This document shows positions 1-9,885 of a DNA stretch of 64,000 bases, piece after piece. The DNA lies in contig NZ_FMAD01000001.1 of assembly GCF_900094595.1 (NCBI RefSeq), positions 372,001 through 436,000 of the forward strand, given 5' to 3'. The notes below the pieces were generated by a model. It was not told the origin of the DNA and ran no database searches. It saw nothing but the letters and a program-made list of their open reading frames with translations. Every line of letters begins with the position of its first letter. The stretch's first letter is position 1. The stretch comes from Cupriavidus alkaliphilus (GTDB lineage: Bacteria; Pseudomonadota; Gammaproteobacteria; Burkholderiales; Burkholderiaceae). Both the position numbers and the translations under genes were made by a program.

Positions 1-1127
1 GTGTCGCTGGTATGGGTCTCGGTCATGCCCCACGCGCCTTCGGCAATGATGCTGCCGGTCAGCGCGTGCCAGCGCTGGCGGATGTCGGGCGTGATCTTGC
101 GGATGAACGAGGCCGCGCGCGTATGCTGCAGCGAGCGCAGGTCGTAGCGGCCGCACTCGGGATGGTTCATCAGCTCGACGGCGTTGTCGACCACGACGAA
201 GGTGCGGTTGACGCGGTAGCGCTCGATCGCGGCCATCACCGCGACCGGGTCCCAGCGCGCCAGCAGCACCACGGTCGCGCCGCTGAAGATCGGGTAGATC
301 AGGCCCAGGTTCTCGCCCGCGATCCAGAACATCGGCAGGAAGTTCAGCATCACGTCGTCGGAGCCCTCGGCCAGGCGCGCGGCGTCGACGCCGCCGGTCA
401 GCGCATACGAGGCCGCGGCGGTGTACAGCATGTCGCGCTGCGTGTGCATGCAGCCCTTGGGCAGGCCGGTGGTGCCGCCGGTGTAGTTCAGCGCGGCCAG
501 CGCGTCCAGGTCGACCGGCGGCAGCGCCACCGGCGCGGTCTCGCGCAGCGCCTGCAGCAGGTCGATGGCGCCATCGACGGCCAGCGCGGGGGCATCCAGC
601 CCGGCCGGCAGCGGCAGCCCGGGCTGCGCCGGCAGCATGGCGCCGGCGCTGGTGGTGTAGACCGCCCGCAGCGCGGTCTGCGCGCGCACCGACATCAGCA
701 GCGGCGCCAGCTGGTCCTGCACGATGATGGTGGTGGCGCCCGCATCGTTGAGCTCATACACCAGCTCCTGCTCCTTGAAGAGCGGGTTGACCGGCACGTA
801 TACCGCGCCCAGCTTCAGGATGGCGTAGAACACCACGTGGAACTGCGGGCAGTTGCCCATCATCACTGCCACGCGGTCGCCCGCGCCGACGCCGCGGCCC
901 TTGAGCAGCGCGGCGCAGCGCTCGGACAGGTCGTCGAGTTCGGCATAGGTGACAGTGGTGCCGTACCAGACCAGCGCCGCATGGTGCGGGCGCTTGCGCG
1001 CCCACGCGCGCAGGTAGTCGCCCAGCGGGGCCTCGCCTTGGGGGTACACCGGTGCGTCGGGCAGGCCGGCGGGCCAGATCTTGCGATGCCGGGCTTCCAG
1101 GTCGGCGAAGAACGCCTGTTCGTCCAT
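1..1127 (-). CDS. Acyl-CoA synthetase (AMP-forming), C-terminus cut by window edge
   Basis: ANL-superfamily adenylating enzyme that would activate a carboxylic or fatty acid to its CoA thioester through an acyl-AMP. The ATP-binding P-loop motif YTGGTTGLPKG is visible at residues 215-225, and a later GMTET motif near the window edge fits the A5 region. About 375 residues are present; the C-terminal lid domain lies outside the window. The ATG is preceded by GAGGAGACAGC, a good ribosome binding site. It starts 46 bases after the stop of the carboxylase gene on the same strand, so the two are probably cotranscribed: ligase makes an acyl-CoA, carboxylase acts on an acyl-CoA. The substrate cannot be read from sequence. 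Confidence 0.9.
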   Translation of the reverse strand, partial: MDEQAFFADLEARHRKIWPAGLPDAPVYPQGEAPLGDYLRAWARKRPHHAALVWYGTTVTYAELDDLSERCAALLKGRGVGAGDRVAVMMGNCPQFHVVFYAILKLGAVYVPVNPLFKEQELVYELNDAGATTIIVQDQLAPLLMSVRAQTALRAVYTTSAGAMLPAQPGLPLPAGLDAPALAVDGAIDLLQALRETAPVALPPVDLDALAALNYTGGTTGLPKGCMHTQRDMLYTAAASYALTGGVDAARLAEGSDDVMLNFLPMFWIAGENLGLIYPIFSGATVVLLARWDPVAVMAAIERYRVNRTFVVVDNAVELMNHPECGRYDLRSLQHTRAASFIRKITPDIRQRWHALTGSIIAEGAWGMTETHTSD

Positions 1128-1173
1128 GTGCTGTCTCCTCTTGCTGTCGCTCTGGTGGTGTCCGCCGCCGCGC

Positions 1174-4100
1174 CTACCAGGCGTCGACGAAGGGGCGTAT
1201 CGGCCGCTGGGCACGCTGTGGGTCGGCGGCGCCCGCGTCGAGTCCGCTGACCAGCCACTGCCGCGTGGCGGCGGGATCGATCACCGCATCGAGCTCCAGC
1301 GCCGCCGCGGCGTTGATGGCATGGCCGCGTTCGTACATCTGCGCCACCAGCTGCTGGTACAGCGCATCGCGCTGCGGCCCGGCCGGCAGCGCTTCCAGCT
1401 CCTTGCGGAAACCGAGCCGCACCGCGCCCTCCAGCCCCATGCCGCCGAACTCGCCGGTCGGCCACGACACCGTGAAGCTGGGCGCGCGGAAGCCGCCCGC
1501 GGCCATCGCCATCGCGCCCAGGCCATAGCCCTTGCGCAGCACCACCGCCAGGAACGGCACGCGCAGCTTGGCGCCGACCACGAACATGCGCGACACGTGG
1601 CGCACCTGGGCGCGGGCCTCGACCTCGGGGCCGACCATGAAGCCCGGCGTGTCGATCAGCGACACGATCGGCAGTCCGTGCGCGTTGCACACCTGCATGA
1701 AGCGCGCGGCCTTGTCGGCGGCGTCGGCGTCGATGGCGCCGCCGAGGTGGCGCGGATTGTTGGCGAGGATGCCCACCGGCCGGCCTTCGATGCGCGCCAG
1801 CGCGGTATGGATGCCGGTGCCGAAGCCCGCGCGCAGCTCCAGCACGCTGCCGACGTCGGCCAGCCCGTCGATGGCGGCACGGGTGTCGTACACGCGCAGG
1901 CGGTTCTCGGGCACCACGTGGCGCAGCGCCAGCGGGTCGGGCGCCTGCCACGCTTCGAGCCGGCCCTGGAACATCGACAGGTAGTGCCTGGCGGCGGCCA
2001 CCGCCGCGGCTTCGTCGTCGACCAGCAGGTCGGCCACGCCGTTGTGGTACTGCACTGCGGCCGGACCGATGTCCTCGGGCCGGAACACGCCCAGGCCGCC
2101 GCCTTCGATCATGGCGGGACCGGCCATGCCGATGTTGGCGTTGCGCGTGGCGACGATCAGGTCGCAGCAGCCCAGCAGCGCGGCATTGCCGGCGAAGCAG
2201 CGCCCGGAGGCGATGCCGACCACCGGCACTTCGCCGCTCAGCTCGGCGAAGGCGCCGAACGATGGCTGGTAGAGGCCGGCCACGGTGGGGAAGTCGACAT
2301 CGCCCGGGCGCCCGCCGCCGCCTTCGGCAAAGATCACCGTGGGCAGGCGGTTGCGCAGCGCCACCTCCAGGATGCGGTCGGTCTTGGTGTGGTTGCGCTT
2401 GCCCTGGGTGCCGGCCAGCACCATGGCGTCGTAGGCCAGCACCGCGCAGCGCGCGCGTTCGGGCGCGAACAGGCTGCCGTTGATGGTGCCGGTGCCGGTG
2501 ATCAGGCCGTCGGCGGGGGTGTTGGCAATCAGGTCGGCCTCGCTGCGCCGGCTCGCCTGCGCCGCCAGCGCCAGCCCGCCGTATTCGCGGAAGCTGCCGG
2601 CATCGCACAGGTCGTCGACATTCTCGCGCGCGGTGCGCTGGCCGCGCGCATGGCGGCGCGCCACCGCCTCCGGGCGGGCCGCGTCGTACAGGAAGGCATG
2701 TCGATCGAGCACGCGCTGCAGGTCGGGGCGGATCGCCGCGGGGTCGGCGCATTCGGCGTCGGCGCCGGCATGCGCGCCGGCGTCGGCGGGCTCCAGCACC
2801 AGCATGACCTGGCCTTCGGCCACCTGCTCGCCGGATGCGGTGCGCAGGTCGATCACGCGTCCGGCCTGTTCGGCCACGATGGCATGTTCCATCTTCATCG
2901 CATCGAGCACCGCCACGGTCTGGCCGGCCTTGACCACGTCGTTCTCGCGCGCCAGTTCGATCACGCGGCCGTTCATCGGCGCGCGCACCGCGCACAGGCC
3001 TTCGCCCAGTTGCTCTTCGAAGCTGGCGCTGCTCGACGTGGCCGCCACCGGCGTCGCGGCGGCGCCCGCCAGCGCGTGCCTTGCCGCGTGCTGCGCGCCG
3101 ATCTGCGCGGCGCGTTCCAGCAGCGCGGGCAGCGCCGTCTCGATGTAGCGGGTATGCACCTGCTGGCTGGCAAAGTCATCGCGCTCGGCCAGCGCGCGCA
3201 GCAGGTCCAGGTTGGTGGCGATGCCGGCGATATTGAACTCGGCCAGCGCGCGCTGCAGGCGCCGCACCGCGTCGGCGAAGTGGTCGCTGGCCGAGGTGAC
3301 GATCAGCTTGGCCAGCAGCGTGTCGTAATGCGCGGACGGGGCATAGCCGGTATAGCCATGGGTGTCGACGCGCACGTCCGGCCCGGTGGGCGGATCGAAG
3401 CGCTCCAGCCGGCCCTGCGCCGGCCGCGCCAGCCCTTGCGGGTCGGTCGCTTCCGCGTTGACGCGCACCTGGATCGCATAGCCGCGCACGCGCGGCGGAT
3501 GCCGCGGGTCCAGCCCCATCTCGGGCAGGCGCCGGCCCTGGGCCAGTCCCAGCTGGACCGCTACCAGGTCGATCCCGGTGACCTGCTCGGTGACGGTGTG
3601 CTCCACTTGCAGGCGCGGGTTGGCCTCGATAAAGACGAAGGGCAGGGTCGCGCCGTCGCGGCCGGCGCCGTCCTCGGGCTCTTCGACCAGGAACTCGAAC
3701 GTGCCCAGGCTGCGGTAGCGCGCCTCGCGCGCCAGCGTGCAGGCGGCGTCGACGATGCGTTGGCGCAGCGCGGCATCGAGCGCCGGGCTGGGCGCGATCT
3801 CCACCACCTTCTGGAAGCGGCGCTGCAGCGTGCAGTCGCGCTCGCCCAGCGCGATCACGCTGTCGCTGTCGCCGGCGATCTGCACTTCGATATGGCGCGC
3901 ACGGGCGACCAGTCGCTCGGCGTAGAGGGCGTCGACGCCGAACGCCGAGCGGGCTTCGGAGCGGCAGCGCGCATAGGCTTCCGGCAGGGCGTCGCGTTCG
4001 CGCACCACGCGCATGCCGCGCCCGCCGCCGCCGCCCACGGCCTTGAGCACCACGCCGGCGCCGTCCTGCTCGTCGAAGAAGGCCGTCACCGCATCGAGCG

Positions 4101-4509
4101 TGGCCCCGCCCGGCGTGGCCGGCATCACCGGCACGCCGCAGCGGGCGGCCAGCGCCAGGGCGCGGCCCTTGTCGCCGAACAGGGCGAGGTGTTCGGGCTC
4201 GGGTCCCACGAAGACGATCTGCACCGCCGCACAGGCGCTGGCGAAATCGGCGCGCTCGCTCAGAAAACCGTAGCCGGGGTGGATGGCATCGCAGCCGGTG
4301 GCTCGCGCGGCGGCGAGGATGGCGTCGATGTCGAGATAGGCCGCGGCACCTTCGCCCTGCAGCGCGACGGCTTCGTCGGCGAGCAGGCGGTGCCGGCTGC
4401 CGGCATCGTCGGTGGCGTAGACGGCCACGGTGGCGATGCCGAGATCGCGGGCGGCGCGCTGCACGCGCAACGCGATCTCGCCGCGATTGGCGATCAGGAG
4501 CTTCTTCAC
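1174..4509 (-). CDS. Single-chain acyl-CoA carboxylase (biotin carboxylase - biotinyl - carboxyltransferase fusion)
   Basis: A 1111-residue protein that carries all parts of a biotin-dependent acyl-CoA carboxylase. Residues 1-450 are biotin carboxylase (KKLLIANRGEIA start, ATP-grasp glycine loop, EANPRLQVEHTVTE). A biotinyl domain follows with AMKM, the biotinylated lysine being about K539. The rest is carboxyltransferase (GGGGRPGD, GFMVGPEVEA, GYGLGAMAMA). Most bacteria encode these on two or more polypeptides; single-chain forms are known for acetyl-, propionyl- and long-chain acyl-CoA carboxylases. The start is a GTG preceded by GGAAGGGGAC, because conserved residues begin right there. Its neighbour is an acyl-CoA synthetase, which suggests a catabolic acid pathway. 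The acyl substrate is unknown. Confidence 0.9.
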   Translation of the reverse strand: MKKLLIANRGEIALRVQRAARDLGIATVAVYATDDAGSRHRLLADEAVALQGEGAAAYLDIDAILAAARATGCDAIHPGYGFLSERADFASACAAVQIVFVGPEPEHLALFGDKGRALALAARCGVPVMPATPGGATLDAVTAFFDEQDGAGVVLKAVGGGGGRGMRVVRERDALPEAYARCRSEARSAFGVDALYAERLVARARHIEVQIAGDSDSVIALGERDCTLQRRFQKVVEIAPSPALDAALRQRIVDAACTLAREARYRSLGTFEFLVEEPEDGAGRDGATLPFVFIEANPRLQVEHTVTEQVTGIDLVAVQLGLAQGRRLPEMGLDPRHPPRVRGYAIQVRVNAEATDPQGLARPAQGRLERFDPPTGPDVRVDTHGYTGYAPSAHYDTLLAKLIVTSASDHFADAVRRLQRALAEFNIAGIATNLDLLRALAERDDFASQQVHTRYIETALPALLERAAQIGAQHAARHALAGAAATPVAATSSSASFEEQLGEGLCAVRAPMNGRVIELARENDVVKAGQTVAVLDAMKMEHAIVAEQAGRVIDLRTASGEQVAEGQVMLVLEPADAGAHAGADAECADPAAIRPDLQRVLDRHAFLYDAARPEAVARRHARGQRTARENVDDLCDAGSFREYGGLALAAQASRRSEADLIANTPADGLITGTGTINGSLFAPERARCAVLAYDAMVLAGTQGKRNHTKTDRILEVALRNRLPTVIFAEGGGGRPGDVDFPTVAGLYQPSFGAFAELSGEVPVVGIASGRCFAGNAALLGCCDLIVATRNANIGMAGPAMIEGGGLGVFRPEDIGPAAVQYHNGVADLLVDDEAAAVAAARHYLSMFQGRLEAWQAPDPLALRHVVPENRLRVYDTRAAIDGLADVGSVLELRAGFGTGIHTALARIEGRPVGILANNPRHLGGAIDADAADKAARFMQVCNAHGLPIVSLIDTPGFMVGPEVEARAQVRHVSRMFVVGAKLRVPFLAVVLRKGYGLGAMAMAAGGFRAPSFTVSWPTGEFGGMGLEGAVRLGFRKELEALPAGPQRDALYQQLVAQMYERGHAINAAAALELDAVIDPAATRQWLVSGLDAGAADPQRAQRPIRPFVDAW

Positions 4510-4884
4510 AAATGTCCCCTTCCATGCGAAGCGGCGGCACAGGATTACGCAAGCGCGCAAGCGCGCAAGCGGGTTGCGCTGCCGGCTTCTTGTTTTTGTG
4601 GTTTGTGATTCTGCGAGGTGGAATCTACGCGGCCAGCCAGGGGGTCACAAGCGCGATGCGCCGGAACCATGTATGACATGCCGCGTGTGCATAGAGCCGG
4701 GGAGAGGGAGGGGATTTGCCGCTGTTTTGTTCTGCATTGCAGAATTCAGCCGGCTGTGGCGGGCGAGATGTCTCGCCCCGGGGGTGCGGCGGCGATGCGC
4801 CGCCGAAGGAAGCCGCGTCACGGGCGTGCCGCGGGATGCAACCCTCTCCCGCGTGTCGGGAGAGGGAACAGCGATACCGGACGA
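4510..4884. other. Non-coding stretch between carboxylase and metG
   Basis: About 375 bases without a convincing gene. It holds three tandem copies of gcaagcgc/g near 4550-4571, just upstream of the carboxylase start. It also has a perfect short palindrome gcgaga-tg-tctcgc near 4763-4776 and the strong hairpin listed separately at 4842-4866. The promoter of the carboxylase-ligase operon must lie here or upstream, but I cannot identify clear -35/-10 hexamers. Confidence 0.5.
4842..4866. repeat. CCCTCTCCCG hairpin, dispersed repeat and possible metG terminator
   Basis: Perfect inverted repeat with 10-bp arms ccctctcccg / cgggagaggg around a 5-base loop. It begins 19 bases past the metG stop on the metG strand. 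There is no T-run, so it is not a classical intrinsic terminator. Near-identical palindromes occur at 32601-32626 and 32738-32761, which makes it look like a member of a REP-like dispersed family. Confidence 0.6.
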
Positions 4885-6951
4885 TCAGCCGATGCGCATG
4901 CCCGGCACCGCGCCGCTGTGCGGCTCGAGGATGTACAGGCCGGGCGCGGCCTTTTCATCCGCGGCCGAGGCCGCCAGCACCATGCCTTCGGACACGCCGA
5001 ACTTCATCTTGCGCGGCGCCAGGTTCGCCACCACCACGGTCAGCTTGCCCACCAGCTGCTCGGGCGTGTAGGCCGACTGGATGCCGGAGAACACGTTGCG
5101 GGTGCGGCCTTCGCCGAGGTCCAGCGTCAGCTGCAGCAGCTTGTTCGAGCCTTCCACCTTCTGGCATTCGACGATCTTTGCCACGCGCAGGTCGATCTTG
5201 GCGAAGTCATCGATGGTGATGGTGTCGGCGATCGGCTCGATCGCGGCTGCGTTCGCGTTGGTGGCCGGCGCCGCGGTCGCCTGCAGCGATTCGCGGTTGG
5301 CGGCCAGCAGCGCGTCGACCTGCTTGGCATCGACGCGCGTCATCAGGTGCTGGTAGGGCTGTACCGGGCTGGCGGCCGACAGCTGCTGGTCGATGGCACG
5401 CCAGTCCAGCGGCGCGACGTTGAGGAAGCGCTCGACGCCGGCGGCCACGTTGGGCACCACCGGCTTCAGGTAGATGGTCAGCAGGCGGAACGCCTCCAGC
5501 GAGACCGAACATGCCGCATGCAGCGCGGCGCGCTTGCTGTCGTCCTTGGCCAGCTCCCACGGCTTCTCGGTGTCGACGAAGGCGTTGACGGCATCGGTCA
5601 GTTCCATCACCAGGCGCAGCGCCTTGCTGTACTCGCGGCTTTCATACAGGTGCGCCACCTGCGGCGCGGCCTGGCGCAGCTGCTCCAGCAGCGGATGGGC
5701 CAGCGCGGCTTCGTCGACCTTGCCGTCGAAGCGCTTGACCAGGAAGCCCGCGGCGCGGCTGGCGATGTTGACGTACTTGCCGATCAGGTCGCTGTTCACG
5801 CGCGCGATGAAGTCGTCGAGGTTCAGGTCGAGGTCTTCCATGCTGGCGTTGAGCTTGGCGGCGAAGTAATAGCGCAGCCACTCCGGGTTCATGCCGGTGT
5901 CGATATAGCTCTGCGCGGTGATGAAGGTGCCGCGCGACTTGCTCATCTTGGCCCCGTCGACGGTCAGGAAGCCGTGGGCGAAGACATTGGTCGGGGTGCG
6001 GTAGCCCGAGAAACGCAGCATCGCCGGCCAGAACAGCGTGTGGAAGTACAGGATGTCCTTGCCGATGAAGTGGTACTGCTCGGCGGTCGAGTGCGGGCCG
6101 ACCCAGGCGTCGAAATCGATGCCGCGCTGCTGCGCCAGGTTCTTGAAGCTGGCGTAGTAGCCGATCGGCGCGTCCAGCCACACGTAGAAATACTTGCCCG
6201 GCGCGCCGGGGATTTCGAAGCCGAAGTAGGGCGCATCGCGCGAGATGTCCCAGTCGGACAGGGTCGAGGCCTCGCCCTCGGCGCCCAGCCATTCCTGCAT
6301 CTTGTTGGCGGCTTCGGGCTGCGCCAGGTCGGCCACCCACTCGCGCAGGAAGCTTTCGCAGCGCGGATCGGACAGCTTGAAGAAGTAGTGGGCCGACGAC
6401 TTGCGCACCGGCGTGGCGCCCGATACCACCGAGTAGGGGTTCTTCAGGTCGGTCGGCACGTAGGTGGTGCCGCACACCTCGCAGGAATCGCCGTACTGGT
6501 CCTTGGCGCCGCACTTCGGGCACTCGCCCTTGATGAAGCGGTCGGGCAGGAACATGTTCTTGACCGGGTCGTAGAACTGCTCGACCTCGCGCTCGGCGAT
6601 CAGGTCCTCGGCCTTCAGGGCCAGGTAGATCTTTTCGCACAGTTCGCGGTTTTCCTCGGCGTCGGTGCTGTAGTAGTTGTCGAACGACACCAGGAAGCTG
6701 TCGAAATCGCGCTTGTGCTCGGTCCAGACGCGGTCGATCAGCGCCTTGGGCGTGATGCCTTCCTTCTCGGCGCGCAGCATGACCGGGGTGCCGTGGGTGT
6801 CGTCGGCGCCGACGTAGTAGACCTCGTTGCCCATCATGCGCTGGAACCGCACCCAGATATCGGTCTGGATGTACTCCACCAGGTGGCCGATATGGATCTG
6901 GCCGTTGGCGTAGGGCAGGGCGGATGTGACGAGGATGCGACGTGCGGTCAT
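4885..6951 (-). CDS. metG: Methionyl-tRNA synthetase
   Basis: Class I aminoacyl-tRNA synthetase that charges tRNA-Met in the cytoplasm. At 688 residues it has the usual long bacterial form. The catalytic signatures HIGH (residues 20-23) and KMSKS (335-339) are intact. A zinc knuckle with CPKC and CEVC pairs lies around 145-163, as in the E. coli type. The C-terminal ~110 residues form the EMAP/Trbp111-type tRNA-binding dimerisation domain ([12 protein letters not shown]). The ATG is fixed by the conserved start [14 protein letters not shown]. It is a single gene, with a hairpin behind it and an unrelated neighbour in front. Confidence 0.98.
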   Translation of the reverse strand: MTARRILVTSALPYANGQIHIGHLVEYIQTDIWVRFQRMMGNEVYYVGADDTHGTPVMLRAEKEGITPKALIDRVWTEHKRDFDSFLVSFDNYYSTDAEENRELCEKIYLALKAEDLIAEREVEQFYDPVKNMFLPDRFIKGECPKCGAKDQYGDSCEVCGTTYVPTDLKNPYSVVSGATPVRKSSAHYFFKLSDPRCESFLREWVADLAQPEAANKMQEWLGAEGEASTLSDWDISRDAPYFGFEIPGAPGKYFYVWLDAPIGYYASFKNLAQQRGIDFDAWVGPHSTAEQYHFIGKDILYFHTLFWPAMLRFSGYRTPTNVFAHGFLTVDGAKMSKSRGTFITAQSYIDTGMNPEWLRYYFAAKLNASMEDLDLNLDDFIARVNSDLIGKYVNIASRAAGFLVKRFDGKVDEAALAHPLLEQLRQAAPQVAHLYESREYSKALRLVMELTDAVNAFVDTEKPWELAKDDSKRAALHAACSVSLEAFRLLTIYLKPVVPNVAAGVERFLNVAPLDWRAIDQQLSAASPVQPYQHLMTRVDAKQVDALLAANRESLQATAAPATNANAAAIEPIADTITIDDFAKIDLRVAKIVECQKVEGSNKLLQLTLDLGEGRTRNVFSGIQSAYTPEQLVGKLTVVVANLAPRKMKFGVSEGMVLAASAADEKAAPGLYILEPHSGAVPGMRIG

Positions 6952-7105
6952 AAACAGGAGCCGGTCAGGAGCGGGGGAAATCGAGGGGTCGGCGCCAGCC
7001 AGGACGGGCAGGCGCGTGCCGGGAAGGGGCTATTTTAACAACTGGCCGGCCGCCGCGCGGCGGTTCCGCATCGCGGAATAGGCGGGGCGCCGGATCCGCG
7101 CGGGC

Positions 7106-7133
7106 AAAAAAAAGCGCCGGTCAGTGCCGGCGC
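7106..7133 (-). terminator. Intrinsic terminator of the OmpA-like gene
   Basis: On the minus strand a hairpin with 7-bp GC arms (gcgccgg / ccggcgc, 7114-7120 and 7127-7133) runs straight into eight T residues (7106-7113 read as A on the plus strand). It lies about 105 bases past the stop of the OmpA-like lipoprotein gene and before metG on the same strand, so it separates the two units. Confidence 0.85.
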
Positions 7134-7239
7134 AGCTTTCCACAACGGAAAAGGAGGAGAAATCAGGTACCGCCCGGGAGGTCAGCCACCCATCGCGAGC
7201 CAGCAACGGTGGCAAGCGGCACCTGTTTCTATGACAGGG

Positions 7240-7878
7240 TCACCCTTGAATTGGTTTCAAAAAAATTTCGACGCGGCGATTTTGTGCCCGTCCGGCCTCG
7301 GTCCCGTTGTCCGCGACCGGCTGGCTCTGGCCGCGGCCTTCGGCGCTCAGGCGGTTGCGTGCGACGCCGCGATCACCCAGGTAACCCGCCACGCTCTGGG
7401 CGCGGCGCTGCGACAGCTGCATGTTGTAGTTGGGGTTGCCGGTGCTGTCGGTATGGCCGACGACGTTGGCGCTGACGTCCTGGTGCTGGCCCAGCGTCTG
7501 CGCGACCTGGTCGAGCACCGAGCGGAACGACGGCTTGATGGTGGCGCTGTCGGTGTCGAAGGTGACCTGGCTGGGGATGTTGACCTTCAGCGAGCCGTCC
7601 GGCTGCTCGGTGATCTGGGTGCCCGTGCCCGCGGTGTCCTTGTTCAGCTTGCCGCGGATCGCGTTCCAGTTGTAGCCGGTCGCGCCGCCGATGGCGCCAC
7701 CGACGGCCGCGCCCACCAGCGTGCCGGTGGTGTTGCCGCCGATCAGGTTGCCAAGCCCCGCGCCGACCGCGGCCCCGACGCCGGTACCAACCGCCGTGTG
7801 GGTTTGCTGTTCGGTGGCGCAGCCGGCGGCCAGCAGCGTGGCGGCGGCGAGCGAAACGGTAACGAGCTTGATCTTCAT
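7240..7878 (-). CDS. OmpA-family outer-membrane lipoprotein (YiaD-like)
   Basis: A 212-residue envelope protein. Residues 1-20 are a lipoprotein signal with lipobox LLAAGC, so the mature protein should be lipidated at Cys. A glycine-zipper stretch follows (GTGVGAAVGAGLGNLIGG and a second at GAAVGGAIGGATG). The C-terminal ~120 residues are an OmpA/MotB peptidoglycan-binding domain with GHTDSTG and QLSQRRAQSVAGYL. The likely role is linking the outer membrane to peptidoglycan. The ATG at 7878 is chosen because GAAGGAG precedes it and the signal peptide starts there; the frame stays open 62 codons upstream without a better start. It has its own terminator. Confidence 0.9.
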   Translation of the reverse strand: MKIKLVTVSLAAATLLAAGCATEQQTHTAVGTGVGAAVGAGLGNLIGGNTTGTLVGAAVGGAIGGATGYNWNAIRGKLNKDTAGTGTQITEQPDGSLKVNIPSQVTFDTDSATIKPSFRSVLDQVAQTLGQHQDVSANVVGHTDSTGNPNYNMQLSQRRAQSVAGYLGDRGVARNRLSAEGRGQSQPVADNGTEAGRAQNRRVEIFLKPIQG

Positions 7879-8214
7879 GCTTTCTCCTTCTGATGTTCCC
7901 GTAAATGTTCTTGGTACCGCGTCGCGATGGTAACGCCAAGGCAAGCGGCAGGTAACCCATTGTGCGCGTCGGTCAGGCCGGGCGCGGCACCGCTCGCGGT
8001 GTCGGCATGCCGGGCCGCCCAACCGCACTACAATATGGATATGGCGGCGCGCGCACAAGTGCAAGCTTGTGAGATTTGTAATTGTCTGTAATCCCCCACC
8101 CGACAGAGGGGATTGCGCGCGGACTTCCGGCGTTCATGGCCGGTGCTGCATACTTTGATACATTAGGCGCAGGCCATCATGCGCCCGTTCCCCACTATCC
8201 AAGCGGAGTTTGTC
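7879..8214. other. Divergent intergenic region between OmpA-like gene and apbC
   Basis: About 335 bases without a gene. An AT-richer patch at roughly 8030-8165 probably holds the apbC promoter; tacaat at 8028-8033 and gatacatt near 8157 are possible -10 elements, but neither has a convincing -35. A small inverted repeat cacaag / cttgtg lies at 8054-8071. Confidence 0.4.
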
Positions 8215-9303
8215 TTGAGCCTCAGCACTGAGCAGGTTACCGAAGCCCTGCGCACCGTCATCGACCCCAATACGGGCAAGGACCTGGTGTCCACCCGCTC
8301 GGCCAGGAACATCCGCATCGATGGCGGCGAGGTATCGCTGGAGGTGGAACTCGGCTATCCCGCGAAGAGCCAGTTCGATCCGATCCGCAAGCTGGTGGTG
8401 GCCGCGGTGCGGCAGGTGCCGGGCGTGACCAATGTCAGCGTGGGCGTGAGCATGAAGATCGTCGCCCACGCGGTGCAGCGCGGCGTCAAGCTGCTGCCGG
8501 GCGTGAAGAACGTGATTGCGGTGGCGTCGGGCAAGGGCGGCGTGGGCAAGTCGACCACGGCCGTGAACCTGGCGCTGGCGCTGGCTGCCGAAGGCGCGCG
8601 CGTGGGCATGCTCGACGCGGACATCTACGGCCCCAGCCTGCCGATGATGCTGGGCATCGACGGCCGGCCGGAATCCGCCGACGGCCAGACCATGGAGCCG
8701 CTGGAGGGCCACGGCCTGCAGGCCAACTCGATCGGCTTCCTGATCGAGCAGGACAACCCCATGGTGTGGCGCGGCCCGATGGTTACCTCGGCGCTGGAGC
8801 AGCTGCTGCGCCAGACCAACTGGCACGATCTGGATTATCTGATCGTCGACATGCCGCCGGGCACCGGCGACGTGCAGCTGACGCTGTCGCAGAAGGTTCC
8901 GGTCACCGGCGCGGTGATCGTGACCACGCCGCAGGACATCGCGCTGCTGGACGCCAAGAAGGGCCTGAAGATGTTCGAGAAGGTGGGCATTCCCATCCTG
9001 GGCATCGTCGAGAACATGGCGGTCTATTGCTGCCCGAATTGCGGCCATGTCGAGCATATCTTCGGACACGGCGGCGGCGAGAAGATGTGCGCCGACTACG
9101 GCGTCGACCTGCTCGGCAGCCTGCCGCTGAACCTCAGCATCCGCGAGCAGGCCGATTCCGGCCGCCCCACCGTGGTGGCCGAGCCGGACAGCCCGGTGGC
9201 CGAAATGTACCGCGCGATCGCGCGCAAGGTCGCGATCAAGGTCGCCGACAAGGCGCGCGACATGACCAGCAAGTTCCCCAGCATCGTCGTGCAGAACACC
9301 TGA
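8215..9303 (+). CDS. apbC: Iron-sulfur cluster carrier ATPase ApbC/Mrp
   Basis: P-loop NTPase that binds and transfers [4Fe-4S] clusters to apoproteins. The 362 residues have an N-terminal MIP18/DUF59 domain (~1-90), a deviant Walker A SGKGGVGKST (105-114), Walker B (LIVDMPPGTGD) and the metal-bridging CPNC pair C273/C276. I choose the TTG at 8215 because GCGGAG lies 6-10 bases before it and the family start MSLSTEQV follows. An in-frame ATG at 8179 has no ribosome site. The next gene opens the Fe-S-rich formate dehydrogenase cluster, so a supply role for that enzyme is possible, but the protein is generally housekeeping. Confidence 0.95.
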   Translation: MSLSTEQVTEALRTVIDPNTGKDLVSTRSARNIRIDGGEVSLEVELGYPAKSQFDPIRKLVVAAVRQVPGVTNVSVGVSMKIVAHAVQRGVKLLPGVKNVIAVASGKGGVGKSTTAVNLALALAAEGARVGMLDADIYGPSLPMMLGIDGRPESADGQTMEPLEGHGLQANSIGFLIEQDNPMVWRGPMVTSALEQLLRQTNWHDLDYLIVDMPPGTGDVQLTLSQKVPVTGAVIVTTPQDIALLDAKKGLKMFEKVGIPILGIVENMAVYCCPNCGHVEHIFGHGGGEKMCADYGVDLLGSLPLNLSIREQADSGRPTVVAEPDSPVAEMYRAIARKVAIKVADKARDMTSKFPSIVVQNT

Positions 9304-9320
9304 GCGCTCCGCCTGCCGCC

Positions 9321-9854
9321 ATGGACAGCCAGCCCACCGCCAACCCGCCGCCGCCCGGCACCCGCCCCGCCGTCACCATGGCCGTGGTGATGCGCAAGGT
9401 GGCGCTGGCCAACCGCTGGCAGCCCTGGAAATGGCAGCTGGACGCGGTGCTGCCCGACCTGGGCGAGTTCGGCACGCAGCCGGTGTGCCTGGAGCACGAT
9501 GCCCACGGCGCGCGCTGGCTGTACCCGGGCTACGAGGTGGAGCTGTTCCGCGACCAGGGCGAGGGCTACTACCTGAACCTGACCTCGGCCACGCCGTGCT
9601 GGTTCGTGATGTGGCGCATGCCCGAGGACGAGGGCGAGGGTGACGAGGCGCATCCGGTGCCGGTCACCGTGACGCTGTCGTACAACGAGGCCGGCCGCTG
9701 GCTGGATGCCGGCGAGACCGTCGAGAACGTGCCGCTGGCCCCGGAGCAGCGCGACTGGCTGCAGGCCTACGTCAACGAACATTACCGGCCCGAGCCCAAG
9801 CAGCGGCGCCGGCCCGAATCCTTCAAGGCGCCGGACCAGCGCGCCCGCTATTGA
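9321..9854 (+). CDS. DUF3305 domain protein
   Basis: A 177-residue soluble protein without signal peptide or membrane segment. It matches by pattern the DUF3305 family, which occurs beside formate dehydrogenase genes in Burkholderiales. Residues 18-35 carry the family-like start (VVMRKVALANRWQPWKWQ), followed by a Trp/Tyr-rich core (GYEVELFRDQGEGYYLN, CWFVMWRMPEDE). It starts 17 bases after the apbC stop. The C-terminal ~20 residues are basic and proline-rich. The biochemical role is unknown; conserved linkage suggests enzyme maturation or assembly. Confidence 0.85.
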   Translation: MDSQPTANPPPPGTRPAVTMAVVMRKVALANRWQPWKWQLDAVLPDLGEFGTQPVCLEHDAHGARWLYPGYEVELFRDQGEGYYLNLTSATPCWFVMWRMPEDEGEGDEAHPVPVTVTLSYNEAGRWLDAGETVENVPLAPEQRDWLQAYVNEHYRPEPKQRRRPESFKAPDQRARY

Positions 9855-9885
9855 TCCCTGACACCACCGAGAAGCGGCCCTGCCC

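Noticed and set aside
1081-4608. Plus-strand open frame of over 1100 codons opposite the carboxylase gene
   Set aside because: Frames opposite GC-rich genes often stay open. The product is His/Arg/Gly-rich with no recognisable domain, while the minus strand carries a full carboxylase.
7030-7215. 61-codon minus-strand frame between metG and the OmpA-like gene
   Set aside because: It spans the intrinsic terminator and has no ribosome site or family pattern.
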